From NCBI RefSeq assembly GCF_900580675.1, contig NZ_UTBG01000147.1:26246-90245 (forward strand): a stretch of 64,000 nt of DNA. Reading direction: 5' to 3'. The notes under the pieces were generated by a model. It saw only the letters and a program-made list of their open reading frames with translations. It ran no database searches and was not told the DNA's origin. Below are positions 23,692 to 31,670 of this stretch, in pieces; positions within the stretch are counted from its first letter, which is position 1; every line of letters starts with the position of its first letter. A program made the translations under genes and the position numbers. The stretch is from Pseudomonas viridiflava (lineage in GTDB: Bacteria; Pseudomonadota; Gammaproteobacteria; Pseudomonadales; Pseudomonadaceae).

Positions 23692-24282
23692 TCAGATCAG
23701 ATCTTTGGTCAACGCCAGGGTGGCGAAGTTGTCAGCCATGATGGCCATTTCGGTCTGTTGCACGTGTTCGGCGCTCAGGATGCCGCCCTTGTAAGGCAGG
23801 TCGCGGGTCGCGCAGGCGTCTTCCACCAGGGTGCAGCGAAAGCCCAGGTTCTTGGCGGCGCGCACGGTGGTGCTGACGCTGGAGTGGCTCATGAAACCGC
23901 AGACGATCAGGTCCAGCGAGCCGAGGTCCTGCAGGTGTTTTTCCAGGCCGGTACCGTGGAAGGCGCTGGGCAGCAGCTTGCCGATGATGGTTTCGTCGCC
24001 GGCCGGTTCCAGGCCCGGGATGAATTCGCCGCGCTCGCCCTGCGGGTCAAACAGCCCGCCGACAGTACCCAGGTGGCGCACATGCACAATCGGGCGCCCG
24101 GCATTGCGCGCCGCCGCCATCAGCTGCTGGATGTTGGCGACTGCCGCATCCATGCCCGAGAGGGCGAGCGGGCCGCTGAGGTATTCCTTCTGGGCGTCGA
24201 TGATCACGAGGGTCGCATGGCCAAGGTTGGCAGCTGCGTAACCGCGACCACTGAGTTGAAACATCGTCTTTGGAACGGACAT
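23692..24282 (-). CDS. Isochorismatase-like cysteine-hydrolase family protein, nucleophile replaced
   Basis: The 196-residue protein has the isochorismatase-like fold: the Asp of [15 protein letters not shown], the Lys of [21 protein letters not shown] and the [20 protein letters not shown] loop. In hydrolases of this superfamily the position before VSTT (GxxTDxCV pattern) is the catalytic Cys; here it is Ser. Isochorismatases proper also lack the Cys, so activity on a vinyl-ether, or none, is possible. AGGAG lies upstream of the ATG at 24282. It is divergent from prmB. Confidence 0.8.
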   Translation of the reverse strand: MSVPKTMFQLSGRGYAAANLGHATLVIIDAQKEYLSGPLALSGMDAAVANIQQLMAAARNAGRPIVHVRHLGTVGGLFDPQGERGEFIPGLEPAGDETIIGKLLPSAFHGTGLEKHLQDLGSLDLIVCGFMSHSSVSTTVRAAKNLGFRCTLVEDACATRDLPYKGGILSAEHVQQTEMAIMADNFATLALTKDLI

Positions 24283-24522
24283 TCTGGGGGCTCCTGTGAG
24301 GGGGGCTTTTGTGACATTGTCCACTGGCTGAGCGGTTCTGTGAATCGCTACCATCGTAAGGTACGCCGTTGTTGGCGTGCAGCCCTGTCAAGTGGGTGGC
24401 TGGTTGAACCGAATGCCGGCAATTTGGATGAAATCCGACGTGCGGCAGGCGCTTTTCGTACATCGTCGGTACAGGCGAAGGCTGTTAGAATCGCCAGTCG
24501 TTTTTTCCAGGAGTCTGCCCCC

Positions 24523-25430
24523 GTGATCACTTCCCGCCTGCGCACTTTGCGCGACCACATCCGTTGGGCTGTCAGCCGTTTCCATGGGGAAGACCTGTTT
24601 TTTGGCCATGGTACCGACAATGCCTGGGACGAAGCCCGGCAATTGGTGCTCGGTGCCCTGCACTTGCCATGGGAGATTAACGACAGCTACCTCGACTGCA
24701 ACCTGGAAGAAGAGGAAATCTCCCACGTGCAGCGCTTGCTGCATCGGCGCATCCACGAGCGTGTGCCCACCGCCTACCTGTTGAAGGAAGCGTGGTTCTG
24801 CGGCATGTCGTTCATTGTCGACGAGCGTGTATTGATCCCGCGTTCACCGATCGGCGAACTGATCGAAAATCGCTTTGAACCCTGGCTGGCCCAGCCGCCG
24901 GCGCGCATCCTCGACCTGTGCACCGGCTCCGGTTGCATCGGCATTGCCTGTGCCTACGAGTTCCAGGACGCGGAAGTGGTGCTCGGGACTTGTCCTTCGA
25001 AGCTCTGGAAGTGGCCAACCAGAACATCGAGCGCCATGGCGTCGACGAGCGCGTTTACACCGTGCAGGGCGACGGTTTTGACGGCCTGCCGGGCCAGCGC
25101 TTTGACCTGATCGTGTCGAACCCGCCGTATGTGGATGCCGAAGACTTCGCCGACATGCCGGACGAATACCAGCACGAGCCGGAACTGGGCCTGGCCTGCG
25201 GCGATGATGGCCTGAACCTGGTGCGACGCATGTTGGCCGAGGCAGCGGACCACCTGACCGAGAAGGGCTTGCTGATTGTCGAAGTGGGCAACAGCCAGGT
25301 GCACGTCGAGGCGCTGTACCCGGAGGTTGACTTCGCCTGGCTGGACTTCCAGCGCGGCGGGCACGGGGTGTTTATGTTGACGGCTGAGCAGTGCCGCGAG
25401 CATCAGGCAGTGTTTGCTGCTCGGGTTTAA
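24523..25430 (+). pseudogene. prmB: prmB, ribosomal protein L3 glutamine methyltransferase, frameshifted
   Basis: PrmB methylates Gln of ribosomal protein L3 with SAM. The GTG start at 24523 has AGGAG 9 nt upstream. The N-terminal half ([20 protein letters not shown] ... [18 protein letters not shown] motif I) reads in one frame to about 24985. The rest ([17 protein letters not shown] ... [20 protein letters not shown], with the catalytic NPPY) continues one frame back to 25430. One missing base around 24984-24987 (GTGCTC-GGGACTTG, where GTGCTCGCGGACTTG would read VLADL) restores a full 303-residue protein. Either the gene is mutated or the base was lost in sequencing. aroC lies downstream, as usual in Pseudomonas. 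Confidence 0.85.
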
Positions 25431-25460
25431 CTGACGGAATTGGCCCTGATTGTGGGCTTG

Positions 25461-25573
25461 TTGTGGTGAGGGGGGTGTAGAACTCCCCTGCGGGTTCACT
25501 CAGGATCCAAGGGCTGCTTCGCAGCCCAGCGCGGGGCAAGCCCGCTCACCACAGCAAGCCAGCTCCCACATTT
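25461..25573. repeat. Compound REP region
   Basis: TGTGGTGAG (25462) faces CTCACCACA (25545), enclosing a GGGCTGC-TTC-GCAGCCC hairpin. A second, single REP arm (CAAGCCAGCTCCCACATTTG) follows at once. Two REP families are therefore abutted between convergent genes. Confidence 0.65.
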
Positions 25574-25590
25574 GATTGCATTTCAGCTTG

Positions 25591-26397
25591 CTAGCGGTGA
25601 GTGGCAATCCAGATCAACAACCCCGCCTGAAACACCGTAAACGCTACCAGGCAGGTAATCGTAAACCGCAAGCCGCTGTCTTCGCGCTTGAACTTGGTGA
25701 CTTTTTCTTCTTCCTTGCGCAGCTTCACTTCCTGCTCCGCCAGGTTGTGCTCGGCCTGTTGCAGCATCTGCGCGGCTTCCAGAATTTCCACGAACTGCAC
25801 TTTCTCGGTATTCCAGCTGTCCAGCACATCGCTGACCTTGCCAGGCTGCACGTTGCCTTTGAGGTGCTGCACATCGGCGTAAGCCACATCAAATCCCTGG
25901 ATACGCAGGAAGTGATCGCGGCGCAAGCGCGTGGACTCGTTGAGCGCATCCTTATTGGCCAGGTCGACGCCGTCGACGCGGTAGTGTGACCAATGCTTTT
26001 TCGCCCAGGCCGCGCCTTGTGCGACCAGAAAGCGCCCGATACCACGGTTGACCGGTTCGATTTCCAGGCTGTTGCCCGGGCCAAAGTGCACGCGGTGCGT
26101 ATCGTGATCGACCCAGATATCCAGATGGTTCTGCTCGCGGCGCACCCGCTGCCCTGGCAACTGGATGACCATGCGCAGCAGGCTGTGGTGTTTGTCATTG
26201 CGCTCGGCATAACCGAACTGCACGAACCGCAACGGCCGTACCCCTGTGGCACGGTCGATAGCCAGCGGGGCCAGGCGCAGCATCTTGAAATGCTCGGCCT
26301 GAACATCCGCCCACGGCAGAGGCGCGGCGTCGACGGCCGCGGTTTTCTCAGCCGGGGTGTCGGCGATTGATTCCGGTGTTGCTTCAGTGGTTGTCAT
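25591..26397 (-). CDS. Conserved hypothetical protein with C-terminal coiled coil and membrane anchor
   Basis: The 268-residue protein is not assigned to a known family. Residues 1-30 are Thr/Ala/Glu-rich and look disordered. 30-200 form a soluble charged domain. 205-245 are heptad-like (EAAQMLQQAEHNLAEQEVKL), predicting a coiled coil. 248-265 form one hydrophobic helix (FTITCLVAFTVFQAGLLIWI), giving a C-terminal anchor with a cytoplasmic body. AGGATC precedes the ATG. It stands alone between convergent prmB and the hydrolase gene. Confidence 0.7.
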   Translation of the reverse strand: MTTTEATPESIADTPAEKTAAVDAAPLPWADVQAEHFKMLRLAPLAIDRATGVRPLRFVQFGYAERNDKHHSLLRMVIQLPGQRVRREQNHLDIWVDHDTHRVHFGPGNSLEIEPVNRGIGRFLVAQGAAWAKKHWSHYRVDGVDLANKDALNESTRLRRDHFLRIQGFDVAYADVQHLKGNVQPGKVSDVLDSWNTEKVQFVEILEAAQMLQQAEHNLAEQEVKLRKEEEKVTKFKREDSGLRFTITCLVAFTVFQAGLLIWIATHR

Positions 26398-26496
26398 GCG
26401 GCGCGATCCTGTCCAAGCCCAGCAAGCCGACAGTCTTTTTGCTGTCGACTCACGGCTTATCGGCCGTTTTCCGCAGGACTAGAGGCAAGTTGTCGC

Positions 26497-27461
26497 TTAA
26501 CGGGGTTGAAGTCCGTCGATAAAGCGCACGATGCGCGCGCCCAGCTCGGCGGCGAGGGGCAATTGCGGGTCATTGTACGAGGCCAGTTGCTGCTTCACGT
26601 TATTGGGCACGATGCGCATCACGTGGTTCATGCCTTCGATCACCGTCAGTTGCGCGTCGGGCTTGGCATTTTTCAGTTGCTGGGCATCGCCTACGCCGAC
26701 CTGGATGTCGTTGGTGCCCTGGACGATCAGCGCCGGCATGTTCAGCTTGGCGAAGGCCGCCGACGGATCGGCACGAAACAGGCTGATCAGATAAGGCTGC
26801 ACGCTGGTCGGAAAATACCCTCCAGCGGGCCAGGTACATCGGCGTCCACCTGGCCGGCCTTGAGGTGATCGAGGATTTCATTGCTGCGCAGCAACAGGGC
26901 AGGAGGCAGGTGGTCAGCCAATTGCTGGCGGATCACTTGATCCACCGGGCGCGCGCTGCCGGACAAGGAAATGACCCCGGCTGGGTCCAGTTGCGGGGCG
27001 GCGAGGGCAGCGACCAGCGCGCCTTCACTGTGGCCCAGCACAACCAGCGGGCCCATGCGTTTATCGGCCTTGAGCAGCTTGCCCCAAGCGACCGCGTCAG
27101 CCACGTAGGCATCGAGGGTCAGGTTGCGTTCGTCAGGGGTGGCGGCCAGGCTGGCGGCGACCCCGCGCTTGTCATAGCGCACGCTGGCGATGTTATGGCG
27201 GGCCAGCACCCAGGCCAGGCGCTTGAGGCTGTCATTGCGCGCGCCGTCGGCGCTGTTGCCATTGCGGTCGGTGGGCCCGGAACCGGCGATGATCAGCACT
27301 ACGGGCACCGGTTTGTCGGATTGGGGCAGCAACAAAGAGCCAAACAGCTCGCCGCTGCCGGTGTCCAGGCTGATCGGCCGTTGCAGCACGACAGGGGAGG
27401 CAGCGAAGCCCAGGCTGGAAAACAGGGTGAGGGTCAAAAGCAGAACTCGCAGCATCATCAC
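26497..27461 (-). pseudogene. Secreted alpha/beta hydrolase, frameshifted
   Basis: The frame from 27461 gives a signal peptide (MMMLRVLLLTLTLFSSLGFA) and an alpha/beta-hydrolase core: LIIAGSGPTDRNGN (oxyanion), VRYDKRGVAAS and nucleophile elbow LGHSEGAL. It stops near 26787, after LEGIFRPACSLI. The remaining part (VQPYLISLFRADPSAAF ... PALIVQGTNDIQVG with the acid Asp and IEGMNHVMR with the catalytic His) is in another frame to 26497. One base lost near 26820 (TTTTCCG-ACCAGCGTGCAG) explains the split. Joined, the protein would be about 320 residues with a complete Ser-Asp-His triad. Substrate unknown. Confidence 0.8.
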
Positions 27462-27601
27462 GCCATCATTGGGAAGGTGCCGGTTGGACCAATGTCTACC
27501 GGTAAGGTTTCGAGGATGAACTAGTCGATTACCCTGCGTATACTGGCCGCCTTAAGTTATTACGGTTGACTTGATTCAACTGATTTCACGGAGCGCCCTG
27601 C

Positions 27602-28693
27602 ATGTCCGGCAATACCTTCGGCAAGCTGTTCACTGTCACCACCGCGGGCGAAAGCCATGGTCCGGCGTTGGTCGCCATTGTCGACGGCTGCCCGCCAGGC
27701 CTCGAGCTGTCCCTGGAAGACCTGCAGCGTGACCTCGACCGCCGCAAGCCCGGCACCAGCCGCCACACCACCCAGCGCCAGGAGCCCGACGAAGTCGAGA
27801 TTCTCTCCGGCGTGTTCGAAGGCCGCACCACCGGTTGCGCCATCGGCCTGCTGATTCGCAATACCGACCAGAAGTCCAAGGACTACTCGGCGATCAAGGA
27901 CCTGTTCCGCCCGGCCCATGCCGACTACACCTACCACCACAAATACGGCGAGCGTGACTACCGTGGCGGCGGCCGCAGCTCGGCGCGCGAAACCGCGATG
28001 CGCGTGGCGGCCGGTGCCATCGCCAAGAAATACCTGGCCACCCAGGGCATCGTGGTGCGTGGCTATATGAGCCAGCTGGGCCCGATCGAAATCCCGTTCA
28101 AGACCTGGGACAGCGTCGACGACAACGCCTTCTTCAGCCCCGACCCCGACAAAGTGCCGGAACTGGAAGCCTATATGGACCAGTTGCGCCGTGATCAGGA
28201 TTCGGTCGGCGCGAAGATCACCGTGGTCGCCGAGGGCGTCAAGCCGGGCCTGGGCGAGCCGATCTTCGACCGCCTCGATGCCGAGCTGGCCCACGCGCTG
28301 ATGAGCATCAATGCGGTGAAGGGCGTGGAGATCGGCGCCGGTTTCGGCTGTGTCGCGCAGCGCGGCACCGAACACCGCGATGAGCTGACGCCCGAAGGTT
28401 TCCTCAGCAACAACGCGGGCGGCATCCTCGGCGGTATTTCCTCGGGCCAGCCGATCGTTGCGCACCTGGCGCTGAAGGCCACGTCGAGCATCACCACCCC
28501 GGGCCGTTCGATCGACGTGCACGGCAACCCGGTGGATGTGATCACCAAAGGCCGCCACGACCCGTGCGTCGGCATCCGTGCCACGCCGATTGCCGAAGCG
28601 ATGATGGCCATCGTGTTGATGGACCACCTGCTGCGCAACCGTGGGCAAAACGCCGATGTACGCGTGAGTACCCCGGTGCTGGGCCAACTGTGA
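27602..28693 (+). CDS. aroC: Chorismate synthase
   Basis: The 363-residue enzyme performs the last step of the shikimate pathway, EPSP to chorismate, with reduced FMN. Signatures are [21 protein letters not shown]-type [21 protein letters not shown] and the C-terminal [18 protein letters not shown]. The N- and C-termini are complete. GGAGCG precedes the ATG. It lies downstream of prmB in the usual pseudomonad order, although the frameshifted hydrolase and a coiled-coil gene intervene on the opposite strand. Confidence 0.97.
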   Translation: MSGNTFGKLFTVTTAGESHGPALVAIVDGCPPGLELSLEDLQRDLDRRKPGTSRHTTQRQEPDEVEILSGVFEGRTTGCAIGLLIRNTDQKSKDYSAIKDLFRPAHADYTYHHKYGERDYRGGGRSSARETAMRVAAGAIAKKYLATQGIVVRGYMSQLGPIEIPFKTWDSVDDNAFFSPDPDKVPELEAYMDQLRRDQDSVGAKITVVAEGVKPGLGEPIFDRLDAELAHALMSINAVKGVEIGAGFGCVAQRGTEHRDELTPEGFLSNNAGGILGGISSGQPIVAHLALKATSSITTPGRSIDVHGNPVDVITKGRHDPCVGIRATPIAEAMMAIVLMDHLLRNRGQNADVRVSTPVLGQL

Positions 28694-28698
28694 CGGTG

Positions 28699-28742
28699 TG
28701 TGGCGAGGGAGCTTGCTCCCGCTGGGCTGCTGCACCGCAGCC
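28699..28742. repeat. Short REP-like palindrome between aroC and the MFS gene
   Basis: GGGAGCTTGCTCCC within TGTGGCGAGGGAGCTTGCTCCCGC-type sequence, followed by a GGGCTGC/GCAGCCC hairpin, fills almost the whole 58-bp gap. The MFS gene therefore has a poor ribosome site. Confidence 0.6.
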
Positions 28743-28751
28743 CCCTGCACT

Positions 28752-29915
28752 ATGACCCAAAGCCTCCCATACTGGCGCCTCTCCAGCTTCTACCTGTTCT
28801 ACTTCGCCCTGCTGGGGGCGACGGCGCCGTTCCTGGCGCTGTACTTCGACCACCTGGGGTTTTCCAGCGCGCGCATCGGCGAGCTGGTGGCCATCCCCAT
28901 GCTGATGCGCTGCGTGGCCCCCAACCTGTGGGGCTGGCTCGGCGACTACACCGGCCGCCGCCTGGCCATCGTGCGCTTTGGCGCGGTGTGCACCCTGGCC
29001 AGCTTTTCATTGATTTTCGTCAGCCACACCTACGCCTGGCTGGCGCTGGTGATGGCATTGCACGCCTTCTTCTGGCACGCGGTGCTGCCGCAATTTGAAG
29101 TGATCACCCTGGCGCATCTGCAAAAACAGACCTCGCGCTACAGCCAGATCCGCCTGTGGGGCTCCATCGGATTTATCCTCACGGTGGTGATCATGGGCCG
29201 CCTGTTCGACTGGCTGAGCCTGGATATTTACCCGGTGGTGGTCGTGGTGATCATGACCGGGATCATCGGCGCCAGCCTGTGGGTGCCGAATGCGCAGCCC
29301 GCCAGCCAGGGCAATCGCCTGGCCGGTGACGGTTTTCTCAAACAATTGCGCAGCCCCGGCGTCCTGGCGTTTTATGCCTGCGTGGCGCTGATGCAAATGA
29401 GCCATGGCCCGTACTACACCTTCCTCACCCTGCACCTGGAACACTTGGGCTACAGCCGTGGCGTGATCGGCATGCTCTGGGCCGTGGGGGTGGTGGCGGA
29501 AGTGCTGATGTTCCTGGGCATGAGCCGCATCCTCGCGCGGTTCTCGGTTCGCCGGGTGCTGCTGGCCAGCTTTGTGTTGGCCGGGTTGCGTTGGTTGCTG
29601 CTGGGCTCGTTTGCCGAGTATCTCTGGGTGCTGTTGCTGGCGCAGGTGATGCACGCCGCGACCTTCGGCAGTTTCCATGCGGCCGCCATCGCGTTTGTGC
29701 AGCGCAGTTTTGGCGATAAACAACAAGGCCAGGGCCAGGCGCTCTATGCCGCATTGGCCGGCACCGGTGGCGCACTGGGCGCACTGTATTCGGGCTACAG
29801 CTGGAACCTGCTGGGGCCGACCCTCACGTTCAGCATCGCCAGCGTCGCGGCCCTGGCCGCTGCCGTTATCATCGGTTTTCGATTGCAAGAGCAGAACAGA
29901 GGAACCCTTCAATGA
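28752..29915 (+). CDS. MFS transporter (HcaT/phenylpropionate-permease-like)
   Basis: A 387-residue inner-membrane carrier with 12 predicted helices and the layout of the MFS_1-like group: WRLSSFYLFYFALLGATAPF at the start, GWLGDYTGRRLAIVRFG (loop 2-3 motif) and YSQIRLWGSIGFILTVV. The usual E. coli comparison is the HcaT transporter, but the substrate here is unknown. The ATG at 28752 (MTQSLPYW) is preferred to an upstream in-frame ATG inside the REP. It is followed by a 4-bp overlap (ATGA) with the acireductone-dioxygenase-like gene. Confidence 0.85.
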   Translation: MTQSLPYWRLSSFYLFYFALLGATAPFLALYFDHLGFSSARIGELVAIPMLMRCVAPNLWGWLGDYTGRRLAIVRFGAVCTLASFSLIFVSHTYAWLALVMALHAFFWHAVLPQFEVITLAHLQKQTSRYSQIRLWGSIGFILTVVIMGRLFDWLSLDIYPVVVVVIMTGIIGASLWVPNAQPASQGNRLAGDGFLKQLRSPGVLAFYACVALMQMSHGPYYTFLTLHLEHLGYSRGVIGMLWAVGVVAEVLMFLGMSRILARFSVRRVLLASFVLAGLRWLLLGSFAEYLWVLLLAQVMHAATFGSFHAAAIAFVQRSFGDKQQGQGQALYAALAGTGGALGALYSGYSWNLLGPTLTFSIASVAALAAAVIIGFRLQEQNRGTLQ

Positions 29916-30442
29916 GTTATGTCGCCGTCTACCCCGTCGCTTCACCGGATACGCCGAACAAGGTCCTGACCCATTTCGACGACATCGCCGCCACCCTCGC
30001 CGAGTTGGGTGTGCGGTTCGAGCGTTGGCAGCCGGCACCGATTGAGAAGGGCGCCAGCGATGCGCAAATGATCGCGGCGTACCAGGCGCAGATCGACGCC
30101 CTTGGTTACGCGGGTGTGGAGGTGCTCAGTGTTTCGAGCGACCACCCGCAAAAAGATGAACTGCGCGCGCAGTTTCTGGATGAGCGCCGTTACAGCGAAG
30201 ACCAGGTGCGCTTTTTTATCGCGGGTCAGGGGCTGTTCACGCTGCACATCGACGACTACGTGTATGCCGTGCGCTGTGAGAAAAATGACCTGCTGGTGAT
30301 CCCGGCCGGCATGGCGCATTGGTTTGATATGGGGGAAAACCCGCACTTTGTAGCATTGCGCCTATTTGATACGGCACAAGGCGGGGTCCCCGAACTGACC
30401 GGCGACGATATTGCCCGTCGTTTCCCTGGCTTGGACGATTGA
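29912..30442 (+). CDS. Acireductone dioxygenase homologue lacking canonical metal ligands
   Basis: A 176-residue cupin that matches MtnD over its full length: VLTHFDDIAATLAELGVRFE, the HIDDYVYAVRCEKNDLLVIP strand and PAGMAHWFDMGENPHF. MtnD holds Fe or Ni through H-x-H-x3-E (motif EHxHGEDEVRFF) plus a later His. Here the segment is ERRYSEDQVRFF, so the first His is Arg92, the second Tyr94 and the Glu Gln98; only the late His (His136) remains. Each change is one base from the canonical codon. The fold is probably kept, but methionine-salvage activity is doubtful. No mtnB or mtnC is adjacent; the gene is coupled to the MFS carrier. It could be a repurposed paralogue. Confidence 0.8.
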   Translation: MSYVAVYPVASPDTPNKVLTHFDDIAATLAELGVRFERWQPAPIEKGASDAQMIAAYQAQIDALGYAGVEVLSVSSDHPQKDELRAQFLDERRYSEDQVRFFIAGQGLFTLHIDDYVYAVRCEKNDLLVIPAGMAHWFDMGENPHFVALRLFDTAQGGVPELTGDDIARRFPGLDD

Positions 30443-30454
30443 TCGCAGCACATT

Positions 30455-30487
30455 AACAACTTCAACCCCCGCACTTTTGAAGTTGTT
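30455..30487. promoter_or_regulatory. Perfect 11-bp dyad downstream of the dioxygenase-like gene
   Basis: AACAACTTCAA pairs with TTGAAGTTGTT across an 11-nt loop, 12 bp after the stop. No T-run follows, so it may be an operator or an mRNA-end hairpin; it lies 167 bp upstream of the short LuxR gene. Confidence 0.4.
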
Positions 30488-30653
30488 GTGGGAATAAGCC
30501 CAAACTCCTGTAAGGCCCTGCTATTTATTGCGGGGCCTGCGCCGGAGCAGCATTCGTTGTGTAACTCTCTAACGCCTCGACGTTTATATCACCTGTCAAT
30601 AGGAGGAATCCGATTGGTGATAGGGCGTCAGCCAATTAAAGGGAGAGATACTG

Positions 30654-30923
30654 ATGAGAGGCCCGAAGGATTCTACTGCGACGCCATATTCCTTACCCAA
30701 CATTGTCAGAAGGCGCATGAGCTTGAGCGGCAAGCCCCTCACCCCTACGGAGCTGGAGATATTGCGCTGGGCCGCGGAAGGCAAGACGGTGTGGGAGATC
30801 AGCCAAATACGGGACACGTCTGAAGCCACGGTTAAATTTCACCTGCGCAACATCTACGGCAAACTTGAAGTCAGCAACCGCGTCCAGGCGATGAACGAAG
30901 CAGCGCGCCAAGGGCTGTGCTAG
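30654..30923 (+). CDS. Short LuxR-type HTH regulator
   Basis: An 89-residue protein that is almost only a LuxR/GerE DNA-binding domain (residues 28-85): LTPTELEILRWAAEGKTVWE, ISQIRDTSEATVKFHLRNIY, GKLEVSNRVQAMNEA. There is no receiver or autoinducer domain, as in other orphan short LuxR regulators of pseudomonads. GGGAGAG precedes the ATG. A strong bidirectional terminator follows. The target is unknown. Confidence 0.82.
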   Translation: MRGPKDSTATPYSLPNIVRRRMSLSGKPLTPTELEILRWAAEGKTVWEISQIRDTSEATVKFHLRNIYGKLEVSNRVQAMNEAARQGLC

Positions 30924-30943
30924 CGCATAAAAAGCTGCCCATA

Positions 30944-30983
30944 AAAAAGGGCCGCGACGCTCAACGGCGTCGCGGCCCTTTTT
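30944..30983. terminator. Bidirectional terminator
   Basis: A 17-bp perfect stem (AAAAAGGGCCGCGACGC / GCGTCGCGGCCCTTTTT) with a 6-nt loop sits between the convergent LuxR and DUF3509 genes. It works for both strands. Confidence 0.9.
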
Positions 30984-30995
30984 AATGTCGATTAT

Positions 30996-31274
30996 TTATG
31001 CCGAATGGTAAGTCGGCAGGGCAAAGCGGTTCTGGCTTTGCAGCATGGAAATCTGTGGCAATTCACTCGCCTGTTCTGCCAGGTCACGGCGAATGGCGCT
31101 GATGACCCAGGTCAGTTGATCGGCAGTGTGCAACTGCTGGTAAGAGATCGAACGTTTGACCTGTTTGCCTTCGCTGTTACGCAGGGTCAACAGGATGCCG
31201 CCGTCCGGACGTGGCTGGGTGGTGACGTCGTATTGGGAGAATACTGAAGCGAATTTATCTTGGATCAGGCTCAT
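30996..31274 (-). CDS. DUF3509 family protein
   Basis: A 92-residue protein of a small pseudomonad family. It begins SLIQDKFASVFSQYDVTTQPRPDGG and carries the LRNSEGKQVKRSISYQQLH block followed by a helical VISAIRRDLAEQ. It is soluble with no signal. GGAG precedes the ATG. Function unknown. Confidence 0.8.
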   Translation of the reverse strand: MSLIQDKFASVFSQYDVTTQPRPDGGILLTLRNSEGKQVKRSISYQQLHTADQLTWVISAIRRDLAEQASELPQISMLQSQNRFALPTYHSA

Positions 31275-31670
31275 GTCTATCAGCTCCGTTGGCTCAAGTT
31301 GGCAAGCATGGAGTGATAGGTGCAGTGATTGTGCCAGCTATGGGTTATTGAATAAATCGTTATAAATCAACGGCTTAAAAAATTGTCGGATTTTTGTTTT
31401 CGTGCAATTTGCATGAATGGCCATCATGCATCCTGCATTTTGCGTGGTTCGCCCCAGCAAAATGGGCGCCCGGTTATTTTTAAAGACCTTCCAGGCGCCG
31501 CTAAATTCCCTTTTTCAGCAATCGCCCGCCGGGATACAAAACTTTTCAAATCCCGCGTGTACAGCCCGAGAACCGCTGACGTATTTTCCAGCCATGCATT
31601 TCGGCTACCTGCACCGGAAGTTCCCGCGTCTGCGGATCATACGAAGAATAAGAAAAAAGGACGTTGCGCC
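31275..31670. other. Intergenic region upstream of the FATP-type synthetase
   Basis: 396 bp without a convincing gene. It is AT-richer than its surroundings between about 31330 and 31420 and must hold the promoters of the divergent DUF3509 and synthetase genes. The synthetase frame is open through it, but the upstream codons show no family similarity. Confidence 0.5.
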
